A stretch of 64,000 bases of DNA, from NCBI GenBank assembly GCA_027475525.1, contig JAMWFC010000115.1, positions 992,001 through 1,056,000 of the forward strand, written 5' to 3'. The stretch comes from Macrolepiota albuminosa. Lineage: Eukaryota; Basidiomycota; Agaricomycetes; Agaricales; Agaricaceae. Both the position numbers and the translations under genes were made by a program. The number at the start of each line of letters is the position of its first letter. Position 1 is the first letter of the stretch. The notes under the pieces were generated by a model that made no database searches, had not been told where the DNA came from, and worked only from the letters and a program-made list of their open reading frames with translations. Of this stretch, positions 1 to 9,857 are shown in pieces.

Positions 1-5
1 CAAGT

Positions 6-1953
6 TCATGCCTGTTGGTATTCAACCACACCCATCTCACCTACATGCCAAAGCTTGATGAATTGAAGATTGGCCTTGTTACCAATAACAATCAAATCCT
101 CCAGTGTGCGCTCTTTGCCGTTTTGTAACACCATCATGCCCAAATCCATATTGTACTGTCTGATTCGTCCCACGCCGAAGTTAGGAAGTATGGGCGCCGG
201 TGCCTCAGTGAACACATAATTTGATGTATTCGTGCGATTCACATGCTCAAGGACGTATTCGTCTGTATTACGTAGTCATCAATGAGTATAGCCAAGTATG
301 GTCAGAAACTCTTCAGAGGAGCCACGTACGAACAAGGACACGAGCACCAGGCTTGAGGACTGTGTGTATATTACGAAGGATTTGGACACAAGCTTCGTCA
401 GGCCAATCGTGTCTGATATCGATTATTAATAATTCGGTCCTTGCATTTGAACATGAGCCTTCAAGTCCTCACATGATATTCTTCAACTGGGGTTGCTTGT
501 TGAGTTACAGAGGCCGAAACATGCGGTGAATATACTCACGTAGTATACATCACATCCTGCAATTGGCGATTCAACAAAGAAATCCATAGCCTTGAACTCA
601 ATTCGTTTTTCGGCAACTGCGGAAGGCAAAAGTCTCGGCCAAACTTCCGTTTTTGCCTGAACAATACGATCAGGTAGGTCTTGAAGCTTTAATTGTAGGT
701 TTGGGAAGGCTTTGACGAGTTCCATAGCCATGAGGCCAACGCCTCCGCCGACATCGTTGACTGTAGTTCCAGGAGAATACATTTTCCAAGGAAAGTCTAC
801 CCTTTCTAAGGGTCACATCCACAGAAATAGATCGCTGAGAACATACCTACAAGAACCGCTGCACTCTGTATAGCATCATTCCAGGCAGCGATTCCGATCC
901 CAAAGTTCGCTCCCGCTTTGGCTCCCTCTGGGGATGTCTAATGCCGACCGTCTGTAATTGAAAATAGACACCACAGACAACATACCCCAAACTGGCAAAG
1001 AGAACCCTTGTATCCGGTCAACTTGTTCCACGCGGATCGGGTAATTTCTTGCGAATTTCCCCAGTCCGGATCAGCCAAAACATCGACAAGCTTCGAGGTT
1101 GCATCGTTATTTTCCCCGCAGCTAGATTTGTCAAGTGGATCAGAGATCACTTTTGTAAAGGCTAAGGAATCAGAAATTTACATAAAAGACAGAAGATTTG
1201 ACATGGGATTCGAAGAAAGAAGCTGGAGGCTCAATCGGTTGTTAGCGAAGCAATCTGTGGCGACTGTAAACCAAAAGTATTTAATGTTTATATCGTTAAA
1301 CGGAGGAAAGGCGTCTTTAGTTTTCATTACCTTCTCGGAAAATATGTTTAGTGGCGAGCAGGCGCATGATTCGGCCAAGTTTTTCATGATTTACACCTGC
1401 CCTTTCTCCCATTTCTTTGACATGCATCCCAGATGGCTGCCCTTGAAGAATATCTGCTATCTTAAAGGTAACGACAACCCTCAAGCAGACAGGTTCGTAG
1501 AACTATGAGATGGTAAAAGCATGAATCTTCATAGCAATTCTATAATGAGTACCTGCATCGCCCTCTGTGATAATTTGTGAGACCTGAGGATTTGGAATAA
1601 GAAATTTGGACGTACATTGATTATAGTATGACTCGGTCGTACGAGTGTCGAACACAATTGGGCACATGCACCTTCAAGTAACTGAATTGCATCTCTCATA
1701 TAGTATGACTCGGTCGTACGAGTGTCGAACACAATTGGGCACATGCACCTTCAAGTAACTGAATTGCATCTCTCATGCGAACCGATAATAAGGCTGAGTC
1801 CAATGGATGAGGATCCAGGCTGTTTAAAGAAGGAATAGTCGGGAGCGAAGATTCGAAGTAATGAGATTCAATAATATTTGTTGCATTCTTGATGAGTGCG
1901 ATTAGGTCAGAAACTTGCCCACCAGCAGGGATTTGTAAGGTTGTAGACGCCAT
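6..1953 (-). CDS. SAM-dependent O-methyltransferase (plant/fungal COMT-like family), spliced
   Basis: Transfers a methyl group from S-adenosylmethionine to a hydroxyl of a small molecule; the substrate cannot be read from sequence. The N-terminal exon starts at the ATG at 1953. A winged-helix-like dimerisation part (about 1490-1180) includes the stretch GMHVKEMGERAGVNHEKLGR. The SAM-binding glycine loop NDVGGGVGLMAMEL lies at about 755-715 and the general-base motif HDWPDE at about 415-395. The last exon ends at the stop at 6-8. Several introns of about 50 bp with GT..AG ends separate the exons, for example the one ending just before VATDCFANNRLS at about 1262. A 77-bp tandem duplication at 1623-1776 repeats the 3' end of exon 1 and is probably an assembly artefact. 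Exon ends are approximate. Family assignment is firm; specificity is unknown. Confidence 0.85.
1623..1776. repeat. 2 x 77-bp direct tandem duplication (probable assembly junction)
   Basis: Two identical 77-bp copies lie inside the first exon of the O-methyltransferase. The period equals that of about 29 other loci in this window. Confidence 0.9.
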
Positions 1954-2050
1954 TAAGAGTTGTCACAGATGAGTAGTTTCCGTTCTGCACATTCTGGCAT
2001 ACTTATATATATGTACGAGAAAGACTATTCATCAAGTACAACGGTTCACC

Positions 2051-2204
2051 AAGTATAACTGTGTGACTCACTCATCAAGTACAACTGTTCATCAAGCACG
2101 CACAACTGTTCATCAAGCACGCACAACAAGTATAACTGTGTGACTCACTCATCAAGTACAACTGTTCATCAAGCACGCACAACTGTTCATCAAGCACGCA
2201 CAAC
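2051..2204. repeat. 2 x 77-bp direct tandem duplication inside the minisatellite
   Basis: Positions 2051-2127 and 2128-2204 are identical. The 77-bp higher-order period is not a multiple of the basic unit and matches the assembly-junction pattern. Confidence 0.85.
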
Positions 2205-2290
2205 TGTTCATCAAGCACAACTTTTCATCAAACGCAGCTGTTCATCAGGCACAACTGTTCATCAGGCACAACTGTTCATCAGGCACAACT

Positions 2291-2494
2291 CACTGCTGGT
2301 GCCAGAACCTGTTTCCACCGGAAAATGTGACAAAGAAATGTGTCATACCATTTCTTTGGCAACTTTTTGCCTTAGAAAAAGGCATTTTTCCATTGTCTCA
2401 AATCTTTTTCCCTTGGAAATATGTATGTTGGAAATTGCATGACACATTTCTTCAACACTTTTTCTGATGGAAACAGGTTCTGGCACCAGCAGTG
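2291..2494. mobile_element. MITE, 204 bp, with about 26-bp terminal inverted repeats
   Basis: The left end CACTGCTGGTGCCAGAACCT is the reverse complement of the right end AGGTTCTGGCACCAGCAGTG, and the match continues inward to TGTTTCCA. The flanks show a 3-bp duplication, ACT. Removing the element and one ACT restores the local unit caggcacaactgttcatc, so the empty site is visible in the array itself. There is no coding capacity. A 3-bp TSD suggests the PIF/Harbinger group, but the family is uncertain. Confidence 0.8.
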
Positions 2495-2904
2495 ACTGTT
2501 CATCAGGCACAACTGTTCATCAAAGTTCATGAAGCACAACTCATGGAATCAATTTTCCATGTGAATGATCTCAATCACCAGCCAAAGATCCTCCCATGAG
2601 GTCCCAACAAAACTTGACACACAATGTATTGAAGGATGCAAATCACCACATGTAATTTCACCAGACTGCAATTCTGTTGGGTTTGCAATTAAATCTTGTA
2701 CATATATGTGCCAATGTCCTGGGTCATGCAGCTTGAAAATATCAAGCACAATGTAATTTGATAGTTTGAATAAAAACCCTCATAATGGCTAGAACAGCTG
2801 TTGGAGGTTTGAAAGAACAAATAATTCTCATGACCCCTCCATTCTGTACAGCATCTAAACTCTGATGCATTTGTATCACTCAAAAGAAGCAAGAAGCTGT
2901 GTCC

Positions 2905-3070
2905 ATGAGGTTGAGGCTGGGGTTGAATGCTGAGTTGTGGAAAACTGAGGCCTTAACTGAACAAAGTGAGGTTGAGGCTGGGATTAAGTGCTGACTTTTC
3001 TATACATACTTGGAGCCCTAACCAAAAAAAGTGAGGTTAGGGTAGAGGCTGTATTGGGAGGGAGTTTGGG
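2905..3070. repeat. Imperfect repeat with period of about 60 bp
   Basis: The phrase tgaggttgaggctggg recurs at about 2907 and 2968, and a decayed form (tgaggttagggtagaggctg) at about 3031. No protein of interest is encoded. Confidence 0.6.
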
Positions 3071-5266
3071 AGCAAAGTGTAACCAGTGGGTTATGAGCTA
3101 AAATGTTCTTGTGTGAATCACAAAGTACAGAATCAGACTGCAATATTGGATTGACTAGTATTAGAGTGAAATACAAGATGTTGTCTTATATAATAAACTA
3201 CAGCTGGTATAACAGCTTTGGTGACACAGGCATCTAGTGTGACAATCCATTACATACCACCCAATGAGACCAAATACTTAGTCTAATCAGAGGATATGAC
3301 ACAACAAATGCATGGGGGTGCAGGTGAACTGATGCTGTAAGTGCACAAATCCAGATCACAAGGGAGCACTAGACAACAGTTAGTATAGATAGTGTTTAAT
3401 GGACACACTCACAGCCATGTTGAGGTCACTCAATAACTCATGGTATAGTGCATACACATATATTTGAATGCAAGACAGAAAAAGTGTATATACACAGCAT
3501 CAAAAAAAAACAAAAAGATAACTACACACATGTATTAGACTAGATATGGGTATAGTACTCTTTTAATAACCTTCCTGGACATTGCCCATCTCCATCACCA
3601 TTGCCTCCTCAACCAGTGCAACATTAGTTGCAGGAGGAAGAGGTTCTGATTCTGTCCTCAGGTGGGGTCACTGGACCCTTGACTGTAGGGAGATTTACCA
3701 ATATAGGCTTGGTTAGTGCAACATTAATTACAGAAGAAATAATTGATAGCATACCATGCACTGATGTTTATTTTCAGAGCTTGACCCAGTTTGGGTCCAT
3801 GCCAATGTAATAATAGAGGCCTCTGGTCTCAGAATTTTTGGGGAGGGCACACTCCTCATTGTAAGAGCAACCTCTGGAGGTTGCAGTGATAAGCACCCAG
3901 TATGGATGGCCACAGATAGTGCCAATTCAAGCACCTCACATTAGCGCATTGGTACTACCTAGAGCAGCACACTTTAGCACTTCAGGAGCTAATTTTTGCA
4001 TATTTTTACACTAATAACTTGCAGCTGAAGCCTGCAATTACTCCAGGACCACTTTTTATGGCATCACTTATTCTTAGCACCACTGTTGACACCTTGCTGC
4101 GCCTTGCCACTCACACTCCATGGCTAGACATGGACACAGACACTTAGCATCAGACAATCTAGAATAATGCTCTTAGCTGGTAGCAGCGCTTACAGGCCAG
4201 AATGATGAAGTATTTTCATGACAGACAGCTAGGAGTTTCACCTTGGCACCTGATGTCACTTAGCACCTTGCTGACTCAGAGAAACAGCATGATTTGTTGG
4301 AGATTGACATTCACCACATCACACTCTGCAATATCACATCCAATATCACATTATCACATAATGTGCCTGGACCTGGCCACCGATCACTTTAGACTGACAA
4401 TGACCATTGTCTACGGATGCACGTATATATAACCAGTACCATACGAATAACACTCAGTCATTTATACGAGACTGAGGGTGAGCAAACAACTTTACTTACT
4501 TATGATACGACACTTACTGGACAAGTAGATGTATACTTACAATTGGTCTATTTAGGTACAGTGAAATAACAGTCATTTATACGAGACTGAGGATCTATAC
4601 TTACAATTGGTCTACTTAGGTCTGCATTTCTAACATGATTGTGGACCTATTACCATATAGTTTAATTCATGGCATTTACTTACATATAAATACTTATCTT
4701 TTGTTAGTAGCACATCATCAAATTAGCAGTCAGGGATTATATCCCACTATTTTGGTCACCCTACATAACAGACTACCTTTTTGTTGACTGTGTTGGCAAG
4801 AGGACTCTGCTTTAGTTTTCTCTCTCTCTCTCTCTGCAATCTCTTAGCACCTTGCAACTATGGCTTGGCATTTGTGCTTAGATTCGCTAAGCAATCTTGT
4901 TATTTTATTGTCTCATTCTAGATGCTAACACTTAGTGTCCCTTGACAACCTTTTTCAGTGTCTCTGAGCACCTTTCCTTGGCAACTCTCTCCAAGACTCT
5001 TAGCACCTTTCCTTGGTGACCCTCTCTGTGCTTCTTAGCACCTTTCCTTGACAACTCTTAGTGCTCTCTTGCCATATTTTGGAGCCTTATATAAGCACCT
5101 CCAATCACCCACTTTTCTTGCCACCAATCTTTTGCCTACCATGCATTCTCTGGGACCTGTCCAGGACTCTCTCAAACACTTAGCATGCCCAAAGCTATAT
5201 TGACTAAGTAGCTGTACTAGTGATAGTGCACCTGAGCACAATTTAGGCATCATCAGCAGCTAATCA
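3071..5266. other. Intergenic, no convincing gene
   Basis: There are only short ORFs of under 80 codons without recognisable domains. The phrase cttagcacctt(t/g)cct and variants recur many times between about 4000 and 5200, which suggests decayed repetitive DNA. Confidence 0.5.
4455..4620. repeat. Short direct repeats
   Basis: The phrase cagtcatttatacgagactg occurs at 4455 and 4570. The phrase tatacttacaattggtct occurs at about 4530 and 4592. The 115-bp and 62-bp spacings differ from 77 bp, so these are genuine local repeats, possibly LTR debris. Confidence 0.6.
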
Positions 5267-5567
5267 TACAACTGGCAGAAGGAAATCTGAAGTATATTAC
5301 AGGCTACCATACAATGAGGAGAATAATTAATCACCTGGCAGAGGGAAATCCAAAGAGAACAAGTCTAAGGATTCCTCTGCTATAGCATGGCACATCAGCA
5401 CAGTGGCAGTGGCATGGGAATGACTATACAGTATGTAAAACTTTAAGATGAGTCAGAGAGGTTTCAGAGGCCTCCAGGAAGGCATGGAAAACCCCCAGGA
5501 GTGCCAGAGAGTTGCTGAGGGGGCTAGAAAGTGCTAAAAGAGTAACAGAAAAGGAAGTCTCCTGACA
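5267..5567 (-). mobile_element. Gypsy-type LTR remnant, reversed
   Basis: Read on the minus strand this begins TGTCAGGAGACTTCC and is preceded by a purine-rich tract (complement of 5568-5582), as expected at the 3' LTR of a minus-oriented Ty3/gypsy element. It resembles 12773-13050 read on the plus strand. The inner end of the LTR is unclear. Confidence 0.55.
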
Positions 5568-6567
5568 TCACCCCCTCCTTAGAGTGTGGCATCTTGATGC
5601 ACAAGGTAGAATAGCTCTTGAATAGCATGGTCAACTTGATAGATGTCCTGGATGGCTCACAGTGTGTCAGGGTAGGCATAGTAGAACTCCCAAGTGAGGG
5701 CCAGTGCATGGACATTCTCAGAGGATTCTCAGAATATGTCCTTGATACTGTAGCCTTTCCACTTCACCTTGTACTGTAGTTTGTGGAGAAAGATATGACT
5801 GTCCAGGATCTTCTCACCTTTGTATTCTGGGCCATCTTTGGCAAGGACTGGTGGCAGGGGCAGCAGGGCTCAATGTCTGGATATTGGGTTGTTCAGGGGT
5901 GAGTGAGAGCTTGAACATGTTGAAGACAGGGTGGAGCTGGCACATCCCAGCTAGGAGTTGAAGTTGGTAGGCTAGCAGCCCTACCTGTTATTCCACCATG
6001 TATGGTCTGAGCTGCCAGTGCAAAAGCTTCTGAGAGGGCTGGATAGTCATGATGTCTGAGGCATTCAGATAGACTTGGTCACCAGATTTGTATGTGAGGG
6101 CTGAGGTCCATCCTCAATCATAGTACCAGGCCATGTCATCCTTTGCCTCCTCCTGCACCTTCTGCATCTGATTGACAAACTCATTGATGGACTTATTCTT
6201 TAATCACTGCATGCATAGTTTGAAACCCATTTGGGGGTGCTGACCTGTGTCATGGAAGAATGGCAATACCTGCATAGATGAATGGACATGGTCGTTGTAC
6301 TGGAACTCAGCCTCCAGGAGGAGCTCATCCCAGTTGTTAATGGTATTGTACCCATATGCATCCAGAAGTTCCACAATGAAGTCCATAGAAGCCATGCTCC
6401 AGCATTCTGTGGGCATTGGCAGGAGATGAAGCTGGCTGGAGGAGAAACAATATTGGGGCTTGGTTCAGAGGCAGAGGTTGCAGGTGCTGATGTAGGAGAC
6501 AATGTACCACAACATTTGTGGCCACCAGTAGTTCCTGGATGCTAGCTCCAAGGCCTTCTAGCAGCTG
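5568..6567 (-). pseudogene. Ty3/gypsy integrase C-terminal remnant with chromodomain-like end
   Basis: Minus-strand translation shows the end of a gypsy integrase core (AEFQYNDHVHSSMQ, then DTGQHPQMGFK, about 6330-6220), then the GPF-like linker region (YKSGDQVYLNASD, about 6098-6060) and HPVFNMFKLS at about 5920. A decayed chromodomain-like tail lies at about 5800-5690. Stops and frame shifts interrupt it. The upstream part of pol is missing, and the copia element at 6573 adjoins it. It is a dead fragment of a minus-oriented element whose 3' LTR lies at 5267-5567. Confidence 0.8.
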
Positions 6568-6572
6568 GGCTT

Positions 6573-6879
6573 TGTTAGATGGACATATGATATTAGGTCA
6601 GTGAGACTACGTGGTCACATGATTTGGGGTTTATAGACGTAATTGCGTGACTCTACATCCTCAGTTGTTATTGTCATTAAGACAATTCTCTGAGGATGTA
6701 AGTCTTTAGTTATATCATTTGGAATCCTCTTCTAATCGTACATTATTGGACAGTACTTCGACTGTCTCATAGGTATGATCAATACAGTTGTTATTGTCAT
6801 TAAGACGATTCTCTGAGGATTACTTCGACTGTCTCATAGCACTCCGACTGTCTCATAGATTCTTAGAACTGGTTTCACA
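6573..6879 (+). repeat. 5' LTR of the copia element
   Basis: Begins TGTTAGATGG and ends GGTTTCACA. It contains internal near-repeats of gttattgtcattaagac and cttcgactgtctcatag. Confidence 0.93.
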
Positions 6880-6895
6880 GGTTATGGGCTTCTCC
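6880..6895 (+). promoter_or_regulatory. Candidate primer-binding site, copia element
   Basis: The sequence ggttatgggcttctcc directly follows the 5' LTR. The second copia-type element of the window (61140-63475, minus strand) has ggttataggctcc in the same position. This supports a shared primer, probably a tRNA or tRNA fragment; which one is not determined. Confidence 0.5.
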
Positions 6896-7034
6896 TTCTA
6901 GGGCAGCCAGTTTTCCGAGATCCTTAGGGACAGTTTTTTTTCTTTGTCTTCCCGGCCTTTCTTGTTTCCTCCTCTTTTTGACTGCATCGTATCGCACTGA
7001 TGTTTTCCCAGGTTCTTGTCCTTTGGTCGTCACC

Positions 7035-8607
7035 ATGTCTGACCCATTCTCTCAGCCACCCCAACCTGGCCATCCTGACCGAGTGATGGAGGGTTCTTCT
7101 CAATGGTCTCAGTCTTCGGGTTCCCATCCACATTCTGCACCTTTTTCTCACGATCTTCCTCCTCATATGCATCTGTGTCCTCCGGATTCTTCTGATACAC
7201 TTGTCTCTCATCATTATCATCATCCTCGCAAACGTTCCCATTTACATCGCCCGCATATATCCTTCCTTGTCCAACTCTTTTGTCCCCCCGTCTCACGGCA
7301 CACCTACGCCGGTTTCTTCTTCCTCTCATACCCTGCTTGCGCATACATTACACGTACCTACGCCTGTTCGTCCTGTTAAATCGCATTTATTTCACTCTCG
7401 TCCGCATTCTGTTCCTATTCCTGTTCCAACTTCCACAATTCCTCCTTCTGTGCAGCCTTCTGTGGCCCCTGGTTTTTCTCCTCCTGTTGATACGGCTTGT
7501 TATACTCCTCCTTCCCCTGTTCCTGTTCTTTCTTTTCCCTTTTCTCATCCTCCGTCAGTTTTTCTGTCAGCTCCTTCTCCTACTCCCTTCATTCCACACT
7601 CACTGCCCTTGGCTTCTTCTCCTGTCCCTCCGCCCCCTGACAGCCAGCCAGCTCCACCTTTCCCCTTCCCACACCCTTGGTATGCTTACCCCTATTACTT
7701 TCCTTCTTTTCCTCTTTCTTCTCTGGGACTTCCTTTTGTTCCCTCCCCTCCTACTTCTTACTCTGCTCCTCCTGTTCCTCCGGTCCCCACTTCTTTTCCT
7801 GTTTCCTCTGAACCCCTTTCTGATTCCAAACTTCCTCCCCTTTCCACTATCCCATGGTTCTCTTCTTCTGCGGATTGGAGTCTGTGGATAAATCCCGTCA
7901 TGGGTCTGATCGACCACATGGGACTTAATGGGCATGTCTGCCCCATCCCTTCCCCAGGTGCTCCTTACGATCCGACATGCAAGGTTGTCGTGGCACCTGC
8001 CCCTCCTCCTCACTCCACTCAGGACGCTTCTCAAGCTTATGAGGTTTTCTGGAAGAATGACAACATCTGTTCTTACATTATTTCCGGCAAGTTGTCTGCG
8101 GAGATCTTCAACTCCCTTCCTCCTGCTCATGGTGGTCCCCATAATCTTCCCATACGCACCACTCGCGATCTTTTGGATTTCCTCAGGAAATGCTTCAGTG
8201 TTGGGAGTGCGGCCTTGGCGCAATGAGTCAAGGATTCCGTTCTCAACCTCCACTGTGCTCTGAACGCTATACCTTCTTATGTTCAGGCCTGGCAGATTGC
8301 AGTGAATCAACTTTCTCAGACTCCTTGGGACTTCACCGTGTATGAGAAGATCCAGAAATTTATGGATGGCATCTCTGATCATCGGGCTTTCACTTTCCTA
8401 CATGAGGAAGTTTGTCGTTCCTGGACCAACAATCCCGGGGGTTCTTTTGACTTCTATACTTTAGCGGACACTATTCTCGAGACCGACATTGATGTCCATC
8501 GTCGGCTCCATGCCATGGGCTTGCTTTCTCAGAAGTCTTCTATCTCGCATGCTTCTCAACGTCCATCTCTTCCCTTGGTCTCGGCCTTCCATCAATCGTT
8601 CCCTTAA
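7035..8607 (+). pseudogene. Copia Gag region, broken
   Basis: A first reading frame starts at the ATG at 7035 (MSDPFSQPPQ) and passes by a frame shift (about 7210-7290) into a long Pro/Ser-rich frame that runs to a TGA at 8224. Downstream, in the same frame, the Gag helical region continues (QLSQTPWDFTVYEKIQKF, about 8308-8360) up to a TAA at 8605. Both stops are one transition away from sense codons (CGA, CAA). The very Pro-rich N-terminal half followed by a helical core is the reason for calling Gag; no zinc knuckle is obvious. Confidence 0.75.
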
Positions 8608-8679
8608 CAATCGACCTCTCAACAATCGACTTCTAATCAATCTTCTATATCGGACGCTTTACCCCACCGCCGTCCACCT

Positions 8680-9857
8680 TTGCCTGTCTCCTCTCAAGAC
8701 TCAGTGACCCGTCCGCGGGCTCATATTGCAATCTCGGAACTTTCTCCTGAGGACCCTTCTAATTCTTCTACTACCTTACAAGGCACTGTCGATATTGATG
8801 TATTACCTCATGTAATCGACGACGACTCCAATGACAACGCCTTTCACCTTTATAATTTGCCTGATGAGCATATGCCACATCCATATCATGCGCTTGTCAG
8901 CTCCACTGATCCTGTTGTCTTGGCCTCTTTATCGTCCCGCTTCAATGCGATTCTTGATTCGGGCTGCACAACACACATCATTTGTGACTGACATGTTTTT
9001 TGGACTTACCACGAGGATCTCGTGGTACCCGTTGGCATGGCTAATTGTGGGAAATTGACCACTCTTGCTTGTGGTGAAGTTAGGTTCCATGTCCATCTTG
9101 ATGGTCAACCCGTTATTCTTATTCTCTCGAACTGTCTGCATGCGCCCGATGTTCCCATTAATCTCCTTTCTGTAGGTTCAATGACGGAACATGATTTAGC
9201 ACTCTGTTTCGATAAGGAGGCTACTACCATTTATTTTCCCGAATCGTCTCATCTTTGTGGAAAGTCCTTACAGGCCACGGTTCTGAATTGCCTCTCTTTT
9301 CTGTACTGTGATTTTGTTCTGCCTGAGTTGCCAGACAATCTTTCAATGCCGGCCATTCCATCTTCATCTCTAAATTTCCTGAAAATTATGATTACTCCGG
9401 CCCTATGGCACCGCCGACTGGGACATCCTGCAAAAGACACCACCAGGAGCGTCTTGACCAAAGGCTCGGCGACTGGGGTTGACTTTAAAGGTTCTTTTCA
9501 AGATGATCATTGCATCCCTTGTATTATTGGCAAACAACCGGCTCGTCCTTTCAATAATCTTCAACATTGTGCCTCTGTGGTCTGCGAACTTTTCCACATG
9601 GATGCGGCCCTTTTCTGACTTACTTTGCAAATGGAAAGTCATCATACTTTCATTCTATCCTCGACGATTGCTCAAATTAATGGAGCACTGTTCTCTTGGC
9701 GAAGAAGGATCAGGCGTTCAAACGCTTCAAGGACTTTCAGGCCTGCCTGGAATTGAAATCTGGCAATAAAGTCACAACCGTTCAATGTGATGGTGCTAAA
9801 GAATTTGTTGAAGGTTGACTGAAGGATCATCTTGATGCTGGAGGTATCACATTACAA
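8680..9857 (+). pseudogene. Copia protease, GAG-pre-integrase and integrase N-terminal part, broken
   Basis: The protease active site LDSGCTTHI lies at about 8953-8980. A TGA at 8989 follows, and the same frame resumes with the conserved zinc-binding part of copia integrase (WHRRLGHPAKDTTRS, about 9406-9450). After a TGA at 9616 a frame shift leads into the integrase core (VQCDGAKEFVEG at about 9783), which holds another TGA at about 9819 before the next ORF. The breaks make it non-functional. Confidence 0.8.

Larger units (their letters stand above)
2036..2545. repeat. Minisatellite with unit of the type gttcatcaagcacgcacaact
   Basis: Units of about 17-21 bp containing tgttcatca, a(a/g)gcac and caact are repeated more than ten times. 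A MITE (2291-2494) interrupts the array, which resumes after it. Spacers are not unique and no cas-like gene is nearby, so this is not a CRISPR array. Confidence 0.85.

Noticed and set aside
2036..2545. Regular short repeats resembling a CRISPR array
   Set aside because: Units are contiguous and degenerate with no unique spacers; the genome is eukaryotic and there is no cas gene. It is a minisatellite.
7600..8382. 260-codon minus-strand ORF opposite the copia gag
   Set aside because: It is a shadow of the Pro-rich gag frame (Arg-rich translation of Pro codons); it has no domain, and its strand and place have no counterpart.
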